Assembly (NCBI GenBank): GCA_041689935.1
Contig: JBDNFI010000055.1
Coordinates: 19,904 to 83,903, forward strand
Reading direction: 5' to 3'
Length of the DNA stretch: 64,000 nt
From: CAXBDP01 sp041689935
GTDB taxonomy: Bacteria; Bacteroidota; Bacteroidia; Cytophagales; Cyclobacteriaceae
Below the pieces are notes generated by a model that saw nothing but the letters and a program-made list of their open reading frames with translations, was not told the DNA's origin and ran no database searches. Position 1 is the first letter of the stretch. Every line of letters begins with the position of its first letter. A program made the position numbers and the translations under genes. This document shows, one piece after another, positions 9,202 through 18,008 of the stretch.

Positions 9202-10303
9202 GAATTTATTCCTTTTGATCTTCGCCTTATTGATTGGCCAGAATGCAATAGCGCAACGTGAGAATATTCAACTTGCTCCTCTTGTGTATGATTATATTGA
9301 GAAGACCTACTTTCAAAAGCCTCCATCAGGATTGTTTGATGTATTGCATTATGAAATCAATCTGGCAAAATATCCATATCAAGAAATCACCATTCAGCAG
9401 CCAAGTTCATTTTCGATTTGGATTAATCATCAATTAATTGAAGAAGCGGGAGGTAAAATACGTTTTGCCACTGATAGTCTTCGCAGTGCTTATGGAACCA
9501 ATATTCTTCTCAGTATCCATTCTAGCGATGGTTTAAGCCGCAACTTGTCGGTTAGTATTGCTTCTGCATTTGAGCCCGAAACGGTTATCAAAGATAAAGA
9601 TCAAGTTGTAAGAGAAAGAATACAAAGCTCTCTTCCAGATTTCATTTGGAGCGGATTTGTGATATTGTTGCTGCTCATGGCTTTGCTCCGAATTTCGTAT
9701 CCAAAAATTTTCAGAGAATATTTTAATCCTGCTGCTGTATTTTTTCCTAGAGTAAGTGTGGATACACTCATTCAATCGAGGCAATTCAACCCAGGCACTT
9801 TTTTGGCCTTATTTACTTTTTCATTTTTAGTCATGTTCGTTTTATTGATATTACTGAACTGGCAGGTTGATTTACCGCCCTTTTTAGAGTTTTTCAATTC
9901 TGATAGTTACGGCACGCTTATGACTATACTAGGGATAGGATTTATTTTGACCTTTGTGGTGTTTCTGAGCAAGTACATTTTCTTATCTTTTTGCTCGTAT
10001 TTATTTGGAATAGAACAATTTAAGTCCATTCATTTCTTTGATTATATAAGAGTGTCCAGCATTATTTACATGGCCGTTTTGTTATGGATTTTATATAATT
10101 TTTTCGTCATATCCTCACCAATCGAATCCAGTGCCACCATTGGTTTCTCTGTTATCATAATTCTATTTACCATTCGCATAGGCATTCTTCTGATAAAATT
10201 GATTAGAACCGCTAATCTTCGATTTTCTTATTTATTTTCATATCTTTGCGCCACTGAAATCATACCCCTTGTGGTGATTTTAAAATTGATTTCAGTTTTC
10301 TAG
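9179..10303 (+). CDS. DUF4271 multi-span membrane protein
   Basis: The likely start is the TTG at 9179, which gives a 374-residue protein with a signal-like segment (NLFLLIFALLIGQNAIAQ), a soluble N-terminal part of about 120 residues, and then six or seven hydrophobic helices. The pattern matches DUF4271, an uncharacterised family found next to hemD and gliding genes in many Bacteroidota. The start overlaps the barrel gene by 23 bases, so the two are probably translated together. A role in the envelope is plausible but not shown. Confidence 0.7.
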   Translation: MGTSAVFRNLFLLIFALLIGQNAIAQRENIQLAPLVYDYIEKTYFQKPPSGLFDVLHYEINLAKYPYQEITIQQPSSFSIWINHQLIEEAGGKIRFATDSLRSAYGTNILLSIHSSDGLSRNLSVSIASAFEPETVIKDKDQVVRERIQSSLPDFIWSGFVILLLLMALLRISYPKIFREYFNPAAVFFPRVSVDTLIQSRQFNPGTFLALFTFSFLVMFVLLILLNWQVDLPPFLEFFNSDSYGTLMTILGIGFILTFVVFLSKYIFLSFCSYLFGIEQFKSIHFFDYIRVSSIIYMAVLLWILYNFFVISSPIESSATIGFSVIIILFTIRIGILLIKLIRTANLRFSYLFSYLCATEIIPLVVILKLISVF

Positions 10304-10333
10304 GGCTTTCCTCTGTTAAATTTAAAAATAGGC

Positions 10334-11104
10334 ATGACAAAAGGTAAAGATCGAATCAAATCAGTAAAAAATATATTAGTTTCTCAACCTGAACCCGCCG
10401 ATGACAAATCTCCGTATGGTATCCTCGCCAAAAAATACGGAATCAAAATAGATTTTCGTCCATTTATTCAGGTAGATCCGGTCGGTGTAAAAGAGTTTCG
10501 CAAGCAAAAAATTGATGTCCTACAACATACTGCTGTAATATTTACCAGCAGAAATGCGGTGGATCATTATTTCATTTTGATGAAAGAGTTGAAAATTGAA
10601 ATGCCTCCGGAAATGAAATATTTCTGTATTTCTGAACAGACATCAAATTACCTTGCTAAATACATTGTGGTTAGGAAAAGAAAGATTTTCACGGGGGAAA
10701 AAACTTCCAGTCAGCTTTTTGACATCATTAAAAAGCATAAAAACGAAAAATATATCTTCCCCTGCTCAGATATACGAAAGGATGATATCCCTGAGTTTTT
10801 GAATAAGGGCGGGTATAAATGGAGCGAAGCCGTTATCTACCGAACTGTAGCTAGTGATTTATCTGATTTATCAGATGTTAATTACGATATTATTGCTTTT
10901 TTTAGTCCAAGTGGAATTCACAGTTTGCTTAGTAACTTCCCGGAATTTAAGCAAAATAACACAAGAATTGCTGCATTTGGACCGACCACAGCATTGGCTG
11001 TACGCGATGCCAACTTAATATTGGATATAGAAGCACCACTTCCCAATGCGCCTTCGATGACAGGTGCTTTGGAGTTGTATATCAAAAAGGCTAACGACGC
11101 TTAA
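10334..11104 (+). CDS. hemD: Uroporphyrinogen-III synthase
   Basis: The 256-residue product has the loose two-lobed HemD pattern: ILVSQPEP at the N-terminus, then VIFTSRNAVDHYF, PCSDIRKDDIPEFL, and IIAFFSPSGIHSLL followed by IAAFGPTTALAV. HemD closes hydroxymethylbilane with inversion of ring D to make uroporphyrinogen III. Family members share little sequence, so the recognition rests on these spaced motifs and on gene order, since hemD next to DUF4271 and PorP/gld genes is a recurrent arrangement in the phylum. Together with hemW upstream it hints at heme genes scattered through this region. Confidence 0.8.
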   Translation: MTKGKDRIKSVKNILVSQPEPADDKSPYGILAKKYGIKIDFRPFIQVDPVGVKEFRKQKIDVLQHTAVIFTSRNAVDHYFILMKELKIEMPPEMKYFCISEQTSNYLAKYIVVRKRKIFTGEKTSSQLFDIIKKHKNEKYIFPCSDIRKDDIPEFLNKGGYKWSEAVIYRTVASDLSDLSDVNYDIIAFFSPSGIHSLLSNFPEFKQNNTRIAAFGPTTALAVRDANLILDIEAPLPNAPSMTGALELYIKKANDA

Positions 11105-11218
11105 ACGTATCACTCCAATAAAAAAAATCAACCTTTTGGACAAACTTTGTCGTAATTAGCCTAACACTTAGCTCCTCCATAAGTTTATTTGCTATATTTA
11201 GGTTTGTTTAGGCCTCTT

Positions 11219-12187
11219 ATGAGAAAATTACTGTTTACTTGTATATTGACTTTATCGGCACTCTTCTGGGCGCAGATAGTAAATGCTCAGCAAGACACCC
11301 AGTTTAGTCAATTTATGTTCAATAGGTTGTTTCTGAACCCAGCTTATGCAGGTGTGGAGGGAGATATCCAAGTTACTGCTTTTCACAGAAGCCAATGGGT
11401 AGGATACAACACAGCCCTCGATGGAAGAGGAGGTGGTCCAAGTTCACAAGTATTAAGCATTGATGCGGCGTTTCCTAGAGCCAAAAGCGGAGTGGGACTA
11501 CATATAGTAAATGACCAGTTAGGTGCTCTTGGCAATTTAGATTTACAATTATCCTATTCGTATCAGATTACCACCCGCACTGGATTTGTGAATCTAGGTA
11601 TGCGAGGAGGTTTGTATTCTAAAACATTAAATTACGACCAACTTCGCTGGGATGATCCTAATGACCCCCTAAGGCAATTTGGAAGTGAAACCCAAATGAC
11701 CACTGACTTTGGCGCAGGAGTGTTTATGAGAGTTAATAAATTTTCTGGTGGTTTAAGTTATAATCACATCTCACGTCCCGAATTTGATTTTGGTAATTTT
11801 GGCCCAACCAACCCGCTAGAAGCCCATTTGTATCTAATGGCATTCTACGACATTACAGCCTCAGCAGATTGGGATATTACACCGGGCTTGTTAATAAAAT
11901 CGCTTGCCTTCAATACTACTTCCGTTGATTTGAACGTTATTGCCACGTACAACAAGAAAATGTGGGTCGGTGCGTCCATCAGGAACACCGAAGCAGCTGT
12001 AGGTATGATTGGATATAGCCTCGCCAAAGACAATAGATTGAAAATTGGATACGCTTTTGATTATGTAATTGAATCTCAAGACGCAAAAGCACCCACTTCT
12101 CATGAATTTATGTTGAGGTACACCATCCCGAAAAAAACGGGTCCAATCGGCAAAAATATCGTACGTACGCCGAGATTTCGGTTTTGA
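11219..12187 (+). CDS. PorP/SprF-family type IX secretion outer-membrane protein
   Basis: I place the start at the ATG at 11219, giving a 322-residue protein with a signal peptide (MRKLLFTCILTLSALFWAQIV) instead of the longer frame from 11189. The signature QDTQFSQFMFNRLFLNPAY, with AFHRSQW soon after, is diagnostic of the PorP/SprF family, which forms a barrel that anchors C-terminal-domain substrates or SprB-like adhesins. The gene lies directly upstream of gldK, the conserved order for this system. Confidence 0.9.
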   Translation: MRKLLFTCILTLSALFWAQIVNAQQDTQFSQFMFNRLFLNPAYAGVEGDIQVTAFHRSQWVGYNTALDGRGGGPSSQVLSIDAAFPRAKSGVGLHIVNDQLGALGNLDLQLSYSYQITTRTGFVNLGMRGGLYSKTLNYDQLRWDDPNDPLRQFGSETQMTTDFGAGVFMRVNKFSGGLSYNHISRPEFDFGNFGPTNPLEAHLYLMAFYDITASADWDITPGLLIKSLAFNTTSVDLNVIATYNKKMWVGASIRNTEAAVGMIGYSLAKDNRLKIGYAFDYVIESQDAKAPTSHEFMLRYTIPKKTGPIGKNIVRTPRFRF

Positions 12188-12300
12188 GGTTGTATTTTTT
12201 GGTAAAATCTTAAAAGATTCTTATCAATTTTTTTTTAAAAGGTGCTTTTTTTTGATGAACTATTGCTTAATTAGCACCCAAATTGAAAATCTAAAATTAG

Positions 12301-12308
12301 TAGATTTG
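12301..12308 (+). promoter_or_regulatory. Candidate -7 promoter element for gldKLMN
   Basis: TAGATTTG fits the Bacteroidota -7 consensus TAnnTTTG and lies 40 bases upstream of the gldK start. A TTG at 12283-12285 could be the -33 element, but the 15-base gap is shorter than the usual 17-23, so this is tentative. Confidence 0.35.
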
Positions 12309-12348
12309 GTTTTTTCGGAAAAGGAATTTGGTTATTGAACTTAAAAAT

Positions 12349-13377
12349 ATGTGGTTAAAGCTTAGAAGTATAGCTTCATTACTCATGCTATTTTCTTTAA
12401 GCCTGCTTGTCCAGAGTTGCGGCCTTTTTGGTGGCGGCCCCAAGGACGACAATGGTCAATTGATCGGCGTGCAGGGAAGAGAAGGTTGGGTAATGTCTGC
12501 ACCCTTTGGAATGACGTACGTGCCATCAGGCGTTTTTCACATGGGCCAATCAGATGAGGATGTACCATCCACTATGATCAATTTTAACAAGCAGGTAACT
12601 GTAAGTGCATTCTTCATGGACGAGTGGGAAATCTCCAATAATAGGTATCGCCAATTTATGGAATCCATAATGAGTGATTCTCTTGAAAGCCTCGGAGAAG
12701 AATATATCTATCAAAATTTATATCCCGACACAACGGTTTGGCGAGATGATTTCACACACCATATGTTTGACCCAATGCTTGAGTATTATTATCAGCACCC
12801 AGCATTCGACGATTACCCTGTGGTGGGTGTAAATTGGGAAGCAGCAAAATATTTCTCCAATTGGAGAACAAACTATTTGAATGACTGGCGTTCGAAAGAA
12901 GGCCTTTTTGCCATGCCTAGATTCCGCCTTCCAAACGAAGCAGAGTGGGAATATGCCGCCAAAGGTGGCAGAGATATGGCTCCATACCCATGGGGTGGGC
13001 CATACGCTAGAACTGGCGATGGTTGCGTGCTCGCCAACTTCAAAAATGGCAGAGGAAACTATGTGGATGATGGATATGCATATACAGCTCCGATGGATGC
13101 ATTTTTACCTAATGATTTTGGCCTATATAATATGGCTGGAAATGTAGCTGAGTGGTGCGAAGATGCATATAATCCTGCTGCAATGCCTATAGTTTGGGAT
13201 TTGAACCCAACCTACCACGATGAATTTGAACCTCGTAAAATTGTTCGTGGAGGATCTTGGAAAGACGTAGCCTATTACCTAGAAACAGGTACTAGGACGT
13301 ACGATTTTAAAGATTCAGCCAGATCCTATATTGGTTTCAGAAATGCAATGAGCTTCATTGGTGGAACTCAAAGATAA
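12349..13377 (+). CDS. gldK: GldK, type IX secretion / gliding lipoprotein
   Basis: The product (342 residues from the ATG at 12349) starts with a lipoprotein signal ending LLVQSC and carries an FGE/sulfatase-modifying-type fold, seen in YVPSGVFHMG, EWEISNNRYRQFM, RLPNEAEWEYAAKGG and KIVRGGSWKD. GldK forms a periplasmic ring with GldN attached to the outer membrane, part of the type IX secretion machine and the gliding motor. The catalytic cysteines of true FGE enzymes are not evident, as expected for a structural member. It is followed by gldL after 72 bases. Confidence 0.93.
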   Translation: MWLKLRSIASLLMLFSLSLLVQSCGLFGGGPKDDNGQLIGVQGREGWVMSAPFGMTYVPSGVFHMGQSDEDVPSTMINFNKQVTVSAFFMDEWEISNNRYRQFMESIMSDSLESLGEEYIYQNLYPDTTVWRDDFTHHMFDPMLEYYYQHPAFDDYPVVGVNWEAAKYFSNWRTNYLNDWRSKEGLFAMPRFRLPNEAEWEYAAKGGRDMAPYPWGGPYARTGDGCVLANFKNGRGNYVDDGYAYTAPMDAFLPNDFGLYNMAGNVAEWCEDAYNPAAMPIVWDLNPTYHDEFEPRKIVRGGSWKDVAYYLETGTRTYDFKDSARSYIGFRNAMSFIGGTQR

Positions 13378-13449
13378 AATCCAATTGCTCGGAAGATTCA
13401 GATTATCAACAAAAAAAATAAATTAACCCTTTAAATCTATCGAATTAAG

Positions 13450-14109
13450 ATGAACGCAAAAAAAAGCGGTTTTACGTATCGTTTCTACAACGACATAATG
13501 CCTAAGGTGTATGGCATTGGAGCGTCAGTTGTATTGATAGGAGTACTTTTTAAACTTACTTACCTCCCTTATGCCAATGTTCTTTTGATGGTTGGTTTGG
13601 GAACAGAAGCGCTAATTTTCTTCCTAAGTGCTTTCGAACCAAAATCCGAAGATTATGATTGGTCTATCGTTTATCCAGAATTAGCTGATCTAAATGCAAA
13701 TCCTTTACTTAAGAAATCTGTCCCTGCTGGAGCAGATAAATCTGTTTCGCGTCAATTGGATAACATTTTAGAAAGTGCCAAAGTTGGCCCAGAACTTATC
13801 GAAAGCTTAGGAATTGGTTTAAAAAGCCTTTCTGAAAACGTTGGCAATATGTCGAAACTATCAAACGCTGTGGTTGCTACAAATGAGTATGCTCAAAATG
13901 TGAAAGCAGCCAGCGATTCAATGATTCATATTAATCAATCATACGCTCTAGCATCCCAGTCCCTTGAAAGTTTTTCAGTGGCTTTGAAGCAAATGGGTGA
14001 AGCAGGAGAACAAACCCAACAGTTCAAAACTGAATTAGGTAAGCTTAACCAAAGTATCGCTTCCCTCAATAAGGTTTATGGTGGTATGTTATCTGCCATG
14101 AGAAGTTAA
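13450..14109 (+). CDS. gldL: GldL, inner-membrane motor protein
   Basis: The 219-residue protein has two adjacent transmembrane helices near the N-terminus (VYGIGASVVLIGVLFKLTYL and LLMVGLGTEALIFFL), followed by FEPKSEDYDWSIVYPELADL and a long coiled-coil-like cytoplasmic tail. This is the standard GldL layout. GldL and GldM form the proton-driven motor that powers type IX secretion and gliding. The glutamate in the second helix (GTEALIF) is the expected proton-pathway residue. Confidence 0.93.
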   Translation: MNAKKSGFTYRFYNDIMPKVYGIGASVVLIGVLFKLTYLPYANVLLMVGLGTEALIFFLSAFEPKSEDYDWSIVYPELADLNANPLLKKSVPAGADKSVSRQLDNILESAKVGPELIESLGIGLKSLSENVGNMSKLSNAVVATNEYAQNVKAASDSMIHINQSYALASQSLESFSVALKQMGEAGEQTQQFKTELGKLNQSIASLNKVYGGMLSAMRS

Positions 14110-14146
14110 TTTTAGTATTTGATAATCTTTAGGAAAGACTAATAAT

Positions 14147-15733
14147 ATGGCTGGAGGAAAAGAAACGCCAAGGCAACGGATGATAGGGTTAGTGTATCTA
14201 GCCCTTACCGCACTTTTGGCGATGAATATTACCAATACCGTACTTGACAAGTTTGTTTTTATTAATAAAAGTCTCGAAAGAACTATTGCCGAGGATCGAA
14301 CTAAAAATGATTTAACAGTAGCTGCCATTTCATCCGCAGTTTCTGAATCAGGAAATAGAGCTGCCGACGTAGCTGTGCTGGAAAAATCAAGAAAAATAAG
14401 AACCGAAACTGAAGCCGTAGTACGTGAACTTAATGAGCTCAAAGAAAAATTTATTGAAATCACCGGTGGATTAGATGAATACGGAGAAGCACTCGGTAAA
14501 ACCAACACAGAAAAGGTGCAAAATTACATGATTAAGCAAGGTAACGGCAAAATTCTGAAAGATAGACTGAATGGGTATGTTGACTTCCTGCGTCAAGAAT
14601 CAAAACTTGGAGAGCAGCTCACTTACTTTGCCTTAGATGCTACTGAAGATCCTTTGTTCAAAAATGATCCAAATCAAAAAGAAAAGAATTTTTCTGAACT
14701 CAAATTTGAAATGACTCCAACCGTTGCAGGTATAGCAGATATCTCTCAACTTACGACTGAAGTCCTCAATAGAGAAAATAGTGTGTTGGATGACTTAAGA
14801 AGAAGTGTAGGAGCTTCTGATTTGCGTTTCGATAATATCTTGCCAATGGTAAGAGCTGATGCGAAATATGTGGCAGCGGGTACTAAATACGAAGCGGAGC
14901 TTTTCCTATCAGCCTCCTTATCGTCTGTATCACCTGAAATGACTATAAACGGCAACCCTATCCCAGTAGAAAATGGTGTAGGTAAAATTGAGTTTACTGC
15001 AGCGGGAGGTGGCTATGATGCGAATGACGTAGCTAGAAGAACATTTACAGGTGAGATTACATTACCAACTCCTGGAGGAGGAGATACTACCTTTACTAGA
15101 GAGTATGAATACTTTGTAATTAAGCCAGTGGTTCAAATTTTATCAGCCACTGTATCTCAATTGTACCTGAATGCAGGTAACGAATTGAACATACAAGTAC
15201 CAGCTTTGGGTGCGGCCTATGACCCAAGCTTTACAGCACAAGGTGCAGCAATTGTAAACGGCCCTCAAAGAGGTTTGGTAACAATTGTACCAAATTCAGC
15301 AGAAGTTATGTTGAATATAGCAAGTGGTGGTGCTCCAATTGAATCGAGGAAGTTCCAAGTTTCAAGAATACCATTGCCAACGATCTCTGTAGGCGTTAAT
15401 GGTAGAGCGGCCAACCTAAGGGAAGGTATGCCGGCGGCATCTGTGAGAGAAGTTTCTGTAAATGCCATCGCTGAGGAGAACTTCAAAAACTTTTTACCTA
15501 ATGATGCCACGTATAGAGTAGTAAGTTTTAAGTTATTGTTAGGTAGAGGACAAAGAATACTTCAAGAAAGAGTTTACAATGGAGCTACAGCAAACGTCTC
15601 TGACTTTATAGGTCAGGCACAGCCTGGCGATAGAATTGTGATTGAAGAAGTGAAAGTACAAAGAAGAAACTTTAAAGGTGATGCTGAGAACGTGAACTTA
15701 CCGGCGACCTTTATCAGTATTCCATTAAATTAA
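14147..15733 (+). CDS. gldM: GldM, periplasm-spanning motor protein
   Basis: This 528-residue protein begins MAGGKETPRQRMIGLVYLAL, the hallmark GldM N-terminus, with a single transmembrane helix and a long periplasmic part built of stacked beta domains that meets the GldK/GldN ring. It starts 37 bases after gldL. The length is close to the family norm of about 515. A GCGGGAGG octamer at 15002-15009 encodes AAGGG in the periplasmic part. Confidence 0.93.
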   Translation: MAGGKETPRQRMIGLVYLALTALLAMNITNTVLDKFVFINKSLERTIAEDRTKNDLTVAAISSAVSESGNRAADVAVLEKSRKIRTETEAVVRELNELKEKFIEITGGLDEYGEALGKTNTEKVQNYMIKQGNGKILKDRLNGYVDFLRQESKLGEQLTYFALDATEDPLFKNDPNQKEKNFSELKFEMTPTVAGIADISQLTTEVLNRENSVLDDLRRSVGASDLRFDNILPMVRADAKYVAAGTKYEAELFLSASLSSVSPEMTINGNPIPVENGVGKIEFTAAGGGYDANDVARRTFTGEITLPTPGGGDTTFTREYEYFVIKPVVQILSATVSQLYLNAGNELNIQVPALGAAYDPSFTAQGAAIVNGPQRGLVTIVPNSAEVMLNIASGGAPIESRKFQVSRIPLPTISVGVNGRAANLREGMPAASVREVSVNAIAEENFKNFLPNDATYRVVSFKLLLGRGQRILQERVYNGATANVSDFIGQAQPGDRIVIEEVKVQRRNFKGDAENVNLPATFISIPLN

Positions 15734-15738
15734 ATTAT

Positions 15739-16596
15739 ATGAAAAATTTGGCAATCTTATTATTTATGGTGGTAATGTTCCTTCCCGAGATGGTGCATGC
15801 GCAGGAAAGGGTTGCCGCATATAATGAAAATTCTGTGAGGCCAGTACAGGAATCTGAAATCATGTACCGACGTAGAGTTTGGAGAAGAATGGATCTTCGC
15901 GAAAAGATAAACCAACCATTCTTTGCCTTCAATAGTGAAATAACCAAAATCATTATAGATGCTGTAAATGATGGCAGGCTTTTCCCATATACTAGCGACT
16001 CTCTAACGCGCAGAATGACCAAAGAAGAGTTTTTGGATAATATGAAAATACCTGCTTACGGTGCTCCTACCCTTACTGATGAAGAAAGGGCTATGGGATT
16101 TACAGAAGAGGTAGCTAATGACGACTGGGGTGGCTGGGGAGACGAAGGGGATACTACGCCAGATTCTTCTAGGGATTTCTATTTCCTCCCGCGCCAGATT
16201 ACCATCCTTGAAATAATGGAAGACTTTATTTTTGATAAAAGACGTTCTAGGGCTTATTGGGATATTCTAGCTATTAAAATGATTATACCAGCCAAAGAAT
16301 TTGAGACTGGATTTCAGCGGGAGGTTGCAACCTTTAGATTCAAGGATTTAGATGATCTTTTCCGGAGCATGCCTGAGGAAGCATTTTGGTTTAATAACGC
16401 CAACCAAAAAGCTAACTTAAATATGGCAGATGCATTTACATTAAGAATGTTTTCTGCTAATATCATTAAGTACTGGAACCCTCAAAACAGAGCTTTAGTA
16501 GATATCTACACCAAAAACCCACGAGAAGCATTATTAGCTGCCAAATGGGTGGAGCAGGAACTACTCGAATTTGAACATAATCTTTGGTCAAACTAA
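15739..16596 (+). CDS. gldN: GldN, type IX secretion periplasmic ring component
   Basis: The 285-residue protein has a signal peptide (to about MVHAQ), then the conserved region IMYRRRVWRRMDLREKINQP and DGRLFPYTSDSLTRRM, which identify GldN. It pairs with GldK in the outer-membrane-associated ring. It starts 5 bases after the gldM stop, so the gldKLMN set is one transcription unit ending at the hairpin at 16621. An acidic linker around residue 130 (DDWGGWGDEGD) is a local peculiarity. Confidence 0.92.
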   Translation: MKNLAILLFMVVMFLPEMVHAQERVAAYNENSVRPVQESEIMYRRRVWRRMDLREKINQPFFAFNSEITKIIIDAVNDGRLFPYTSDSLTRRMTKEEFLDNMKIPAYGAPTLTDEERAMGFTEEVANDDWGGWGDEGDTTPDSSRDFYFLPRQITILEIMEDFIFDKRRSRAYWDILAIKMIIPAKEFETGFQREVATFRFKDLDDLFRSMPEEAFWFNNANQKANLNMADAFTLRMFSANIIKYWNPQNRALVDIYTKNPREALLAAKWVEQELLEFEHNLWSN

Positions 16597-16620
16597 AAGG
16601 ACTTTGACTAATACGACATA

Positions 16621-16648
16621 GAAAAAGAGGCTAATAGCCTCCTTTTTC
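16621..16648. terminator. Hairpin terminator after gldN
   Basis: An imperfect stem (GAAAAAGAGGCT against AGCCTCCTTTTTC) with a short loop and flanking A and T tracts lies between the convergent gldN and the minus-strand gene at 16673, so it may work in both directions. Confidence 0.75.
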
Positions 16649-16672
16649 GTTTTACTAATTCCTAAATTCAAC

Positions 16673-17269
16673 TCAATCTTCAACATTCGTTTTGATAAAT
16701 AATACGCCCAGCTTTGTGCAGGCATTATATTTCTTCTTCGTTTCTTCATCTACAGTGATGGTTAATTCCGTAACAGCCCTCAAGCCTAATTCACTGAAAA
16801 CCTTATCTGACTTTTCGCCATTAATGATTACCAAAAATTGATCCCAGGTATATTTTGATTTTGAATAAGCGGATGATTCCCAAGCACTCTTCGCATTGAG
16901 TAATGGATCCTCATCGCCAATTTTTGATGGATCAGGGCCATCCCCTGCGAAGGTGTAAATATGAATTGCACCAAATTTAACCTCATCTCCGTATTTACCA
17001 ATAGCAGCGACAGGCTTAAGAATACCCACAGATTTGATATCATCAGGCAAAACGCCTAATTGTGATGGCCCCACCCGCTTACCGTCCACTTCATAAATAG
17101 GCTTAATATTTCCTTCAAATGCTCTGATGATTTTATCAGCCCCGTTGCTCATCACTGTAAATGAAAAGCCAACTTCATTGGTAGGGTTTTGTCCATAAAC
17201 TAAGGGGACACAGGCCAATATCACGATGCAAGAAATCAAGCCCAGTCTAGTTGCTTTTAACTTTTTCAT
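16673..17269 (-). CDS. Exported protein with TonB-plug-like mini-domain (first)
   Basis: The 198-residue protein has a signal peptide (MKKLKATRLGLISCIVIL..., cleaved near VYGQ). Its middle reads PIYEVDGKRV, LGVLPDDIKSVGILK and FGAIHIYTFAGDGPDP. This resembles the plug motif of TonB receptors (a variant of PLYVVDG, then DIESIEVLK, then GVILITTK) but there is no barrel and no DPLY/N-terminal extension. The tail VTELTITVDEETKKKYNACTK is not recognised. The same mini-domain occurs in the next gene and twice in the BlaR1-type protein, including the GDGPDP or GNGPDP ending. I cannot name a function; a secreted or periplasmic partner of the sensor is a guess. Confidence 0.65.
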   Translation of the reverse strand: MKKLKATRLGLISCIVILACVPLVYGQNPTNEVGFSFTVMSNGADKIIRAFEGNIKPIYEVDGKRVGPSQLGVLPDDIKSVGILKPVAAIGKYGDEVKFGAIHIYTFAGDGPDPSKIGDEDPLLNAKSAWESSAYSKSKYTWDQFLVIINGEKSDKVFSELGLRAVTELTITVDEETKKKYNACTKLGVLFIKTNVED

Positions 17270-17302
17270 ATTACTATAATTTTAATTTCAACAAAATTAA
17301 TT

Positions 17303-17827
17303 TCAGTTGTCATCCACAAACAAAAATAAATCCAAAGCCTTATCCTCTTTAGCGTAGCGATCAGGATTTGCCCTTATTGCCCATGTGTATTTTTCTCGAT
17401 AGAGTGGGTCAAGTTTATCGGAATTGATATTGAGTGCACCTTTGCCTGAAAAAGTGATAATATGAACAGCCCCGTTTAAGCCCTTCTCGCCATATTTTAC
17501 TTTTGCCTCGGCAACTTTAATAATTTTTACTTCCTTAATATCATCCGCTACGATACCCAAATAAGTCGGCTCAACAACAAGCTTTCCATCAATCATATAG
17601 ATCGGATGATAAATTTCCACAGCTTTCTTAATTTTCCTTTTTTCTGCTCCGGAGGCACTTACCATTTCAATGGTATCAGGAAATTTTTGTAAAGTTTCCA
17701 TTTTCACAGGAGGCTTCTTTTGTTGCGCACTAGCAAGCATAGGCAAAATTGCGATGACCAAAATGATTCCCCCAAGCCATGAATACTGGCCAGGTGACAC
17801 TTTCAACATAGTTTTTAGATGTTCCAT
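17303..17827 (-). CDS. Exported protein with TonB-plug-like mini-domain (second)
   Basis: The 174-residue protein has a signal peptide or anchor (YSWLGGIILVIAILPMLASA, residues 15-34) after a short positive start; an internal ATG at 17809 is an alternative start. The core reads PIYMIDGKLVVEPTYLGIV, DDIKEVKIIKVAEAKVKYG and AVHIITFSGKG, again the plug-like pattern found in the neighbouring gene and in the BlaR1-type protein. It sits between these two on the same strand, 33 bases before the first mini-domain gene and 181 bases after the sensor gene. No function is assigned. Confidence 0.6.
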   Translation of the reverse strand: MEHLKTMLKVSPGQYSWLGGIILVIAILPMLASAQQKKPPVKMETLQKFPDTIEMVSASGAEKRKIKKAVEIYHPIYMIDGKLVVEPTYLGIVADDIKEVKIIKVAEAKVKYGEKGLNGAVHIITFSGKGALNINSDKLDPLYREKYTWAIRANPDRYAKEDKALDLFLFVDDN

Positions 17828-17952
17828 AATTAGGTGTTTTTAATTAGAAATACTGCCTGTGCGAAGAGGAAATGGATTCTACGGATTATGAATAAAAAGA
17901 AACATCTAAATATAAAACTAATTTATTATTATTCAAACTAATAAGGCAATAA

Positions 17953-17977
17953 TAAAAAAGGAGCAATAAGTTGCTCC
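17953..17977 (-). terminator. Rho-independent terminator after the BlaR1-like gene
   Basis: On the minus strand a 7-8 bp stem (GGAGCAA/TTGCTCC, loop of 4) runs straight into a T-rich stretch, directly downstream of the sensor gene at 18009. It separates the sensor transcript from the two small plug-like genes. Confidence 0.75.
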
Positions 17978-18008
17978 TATATCTAATTGTCTATTAGAAG
18001 ATTGTGCC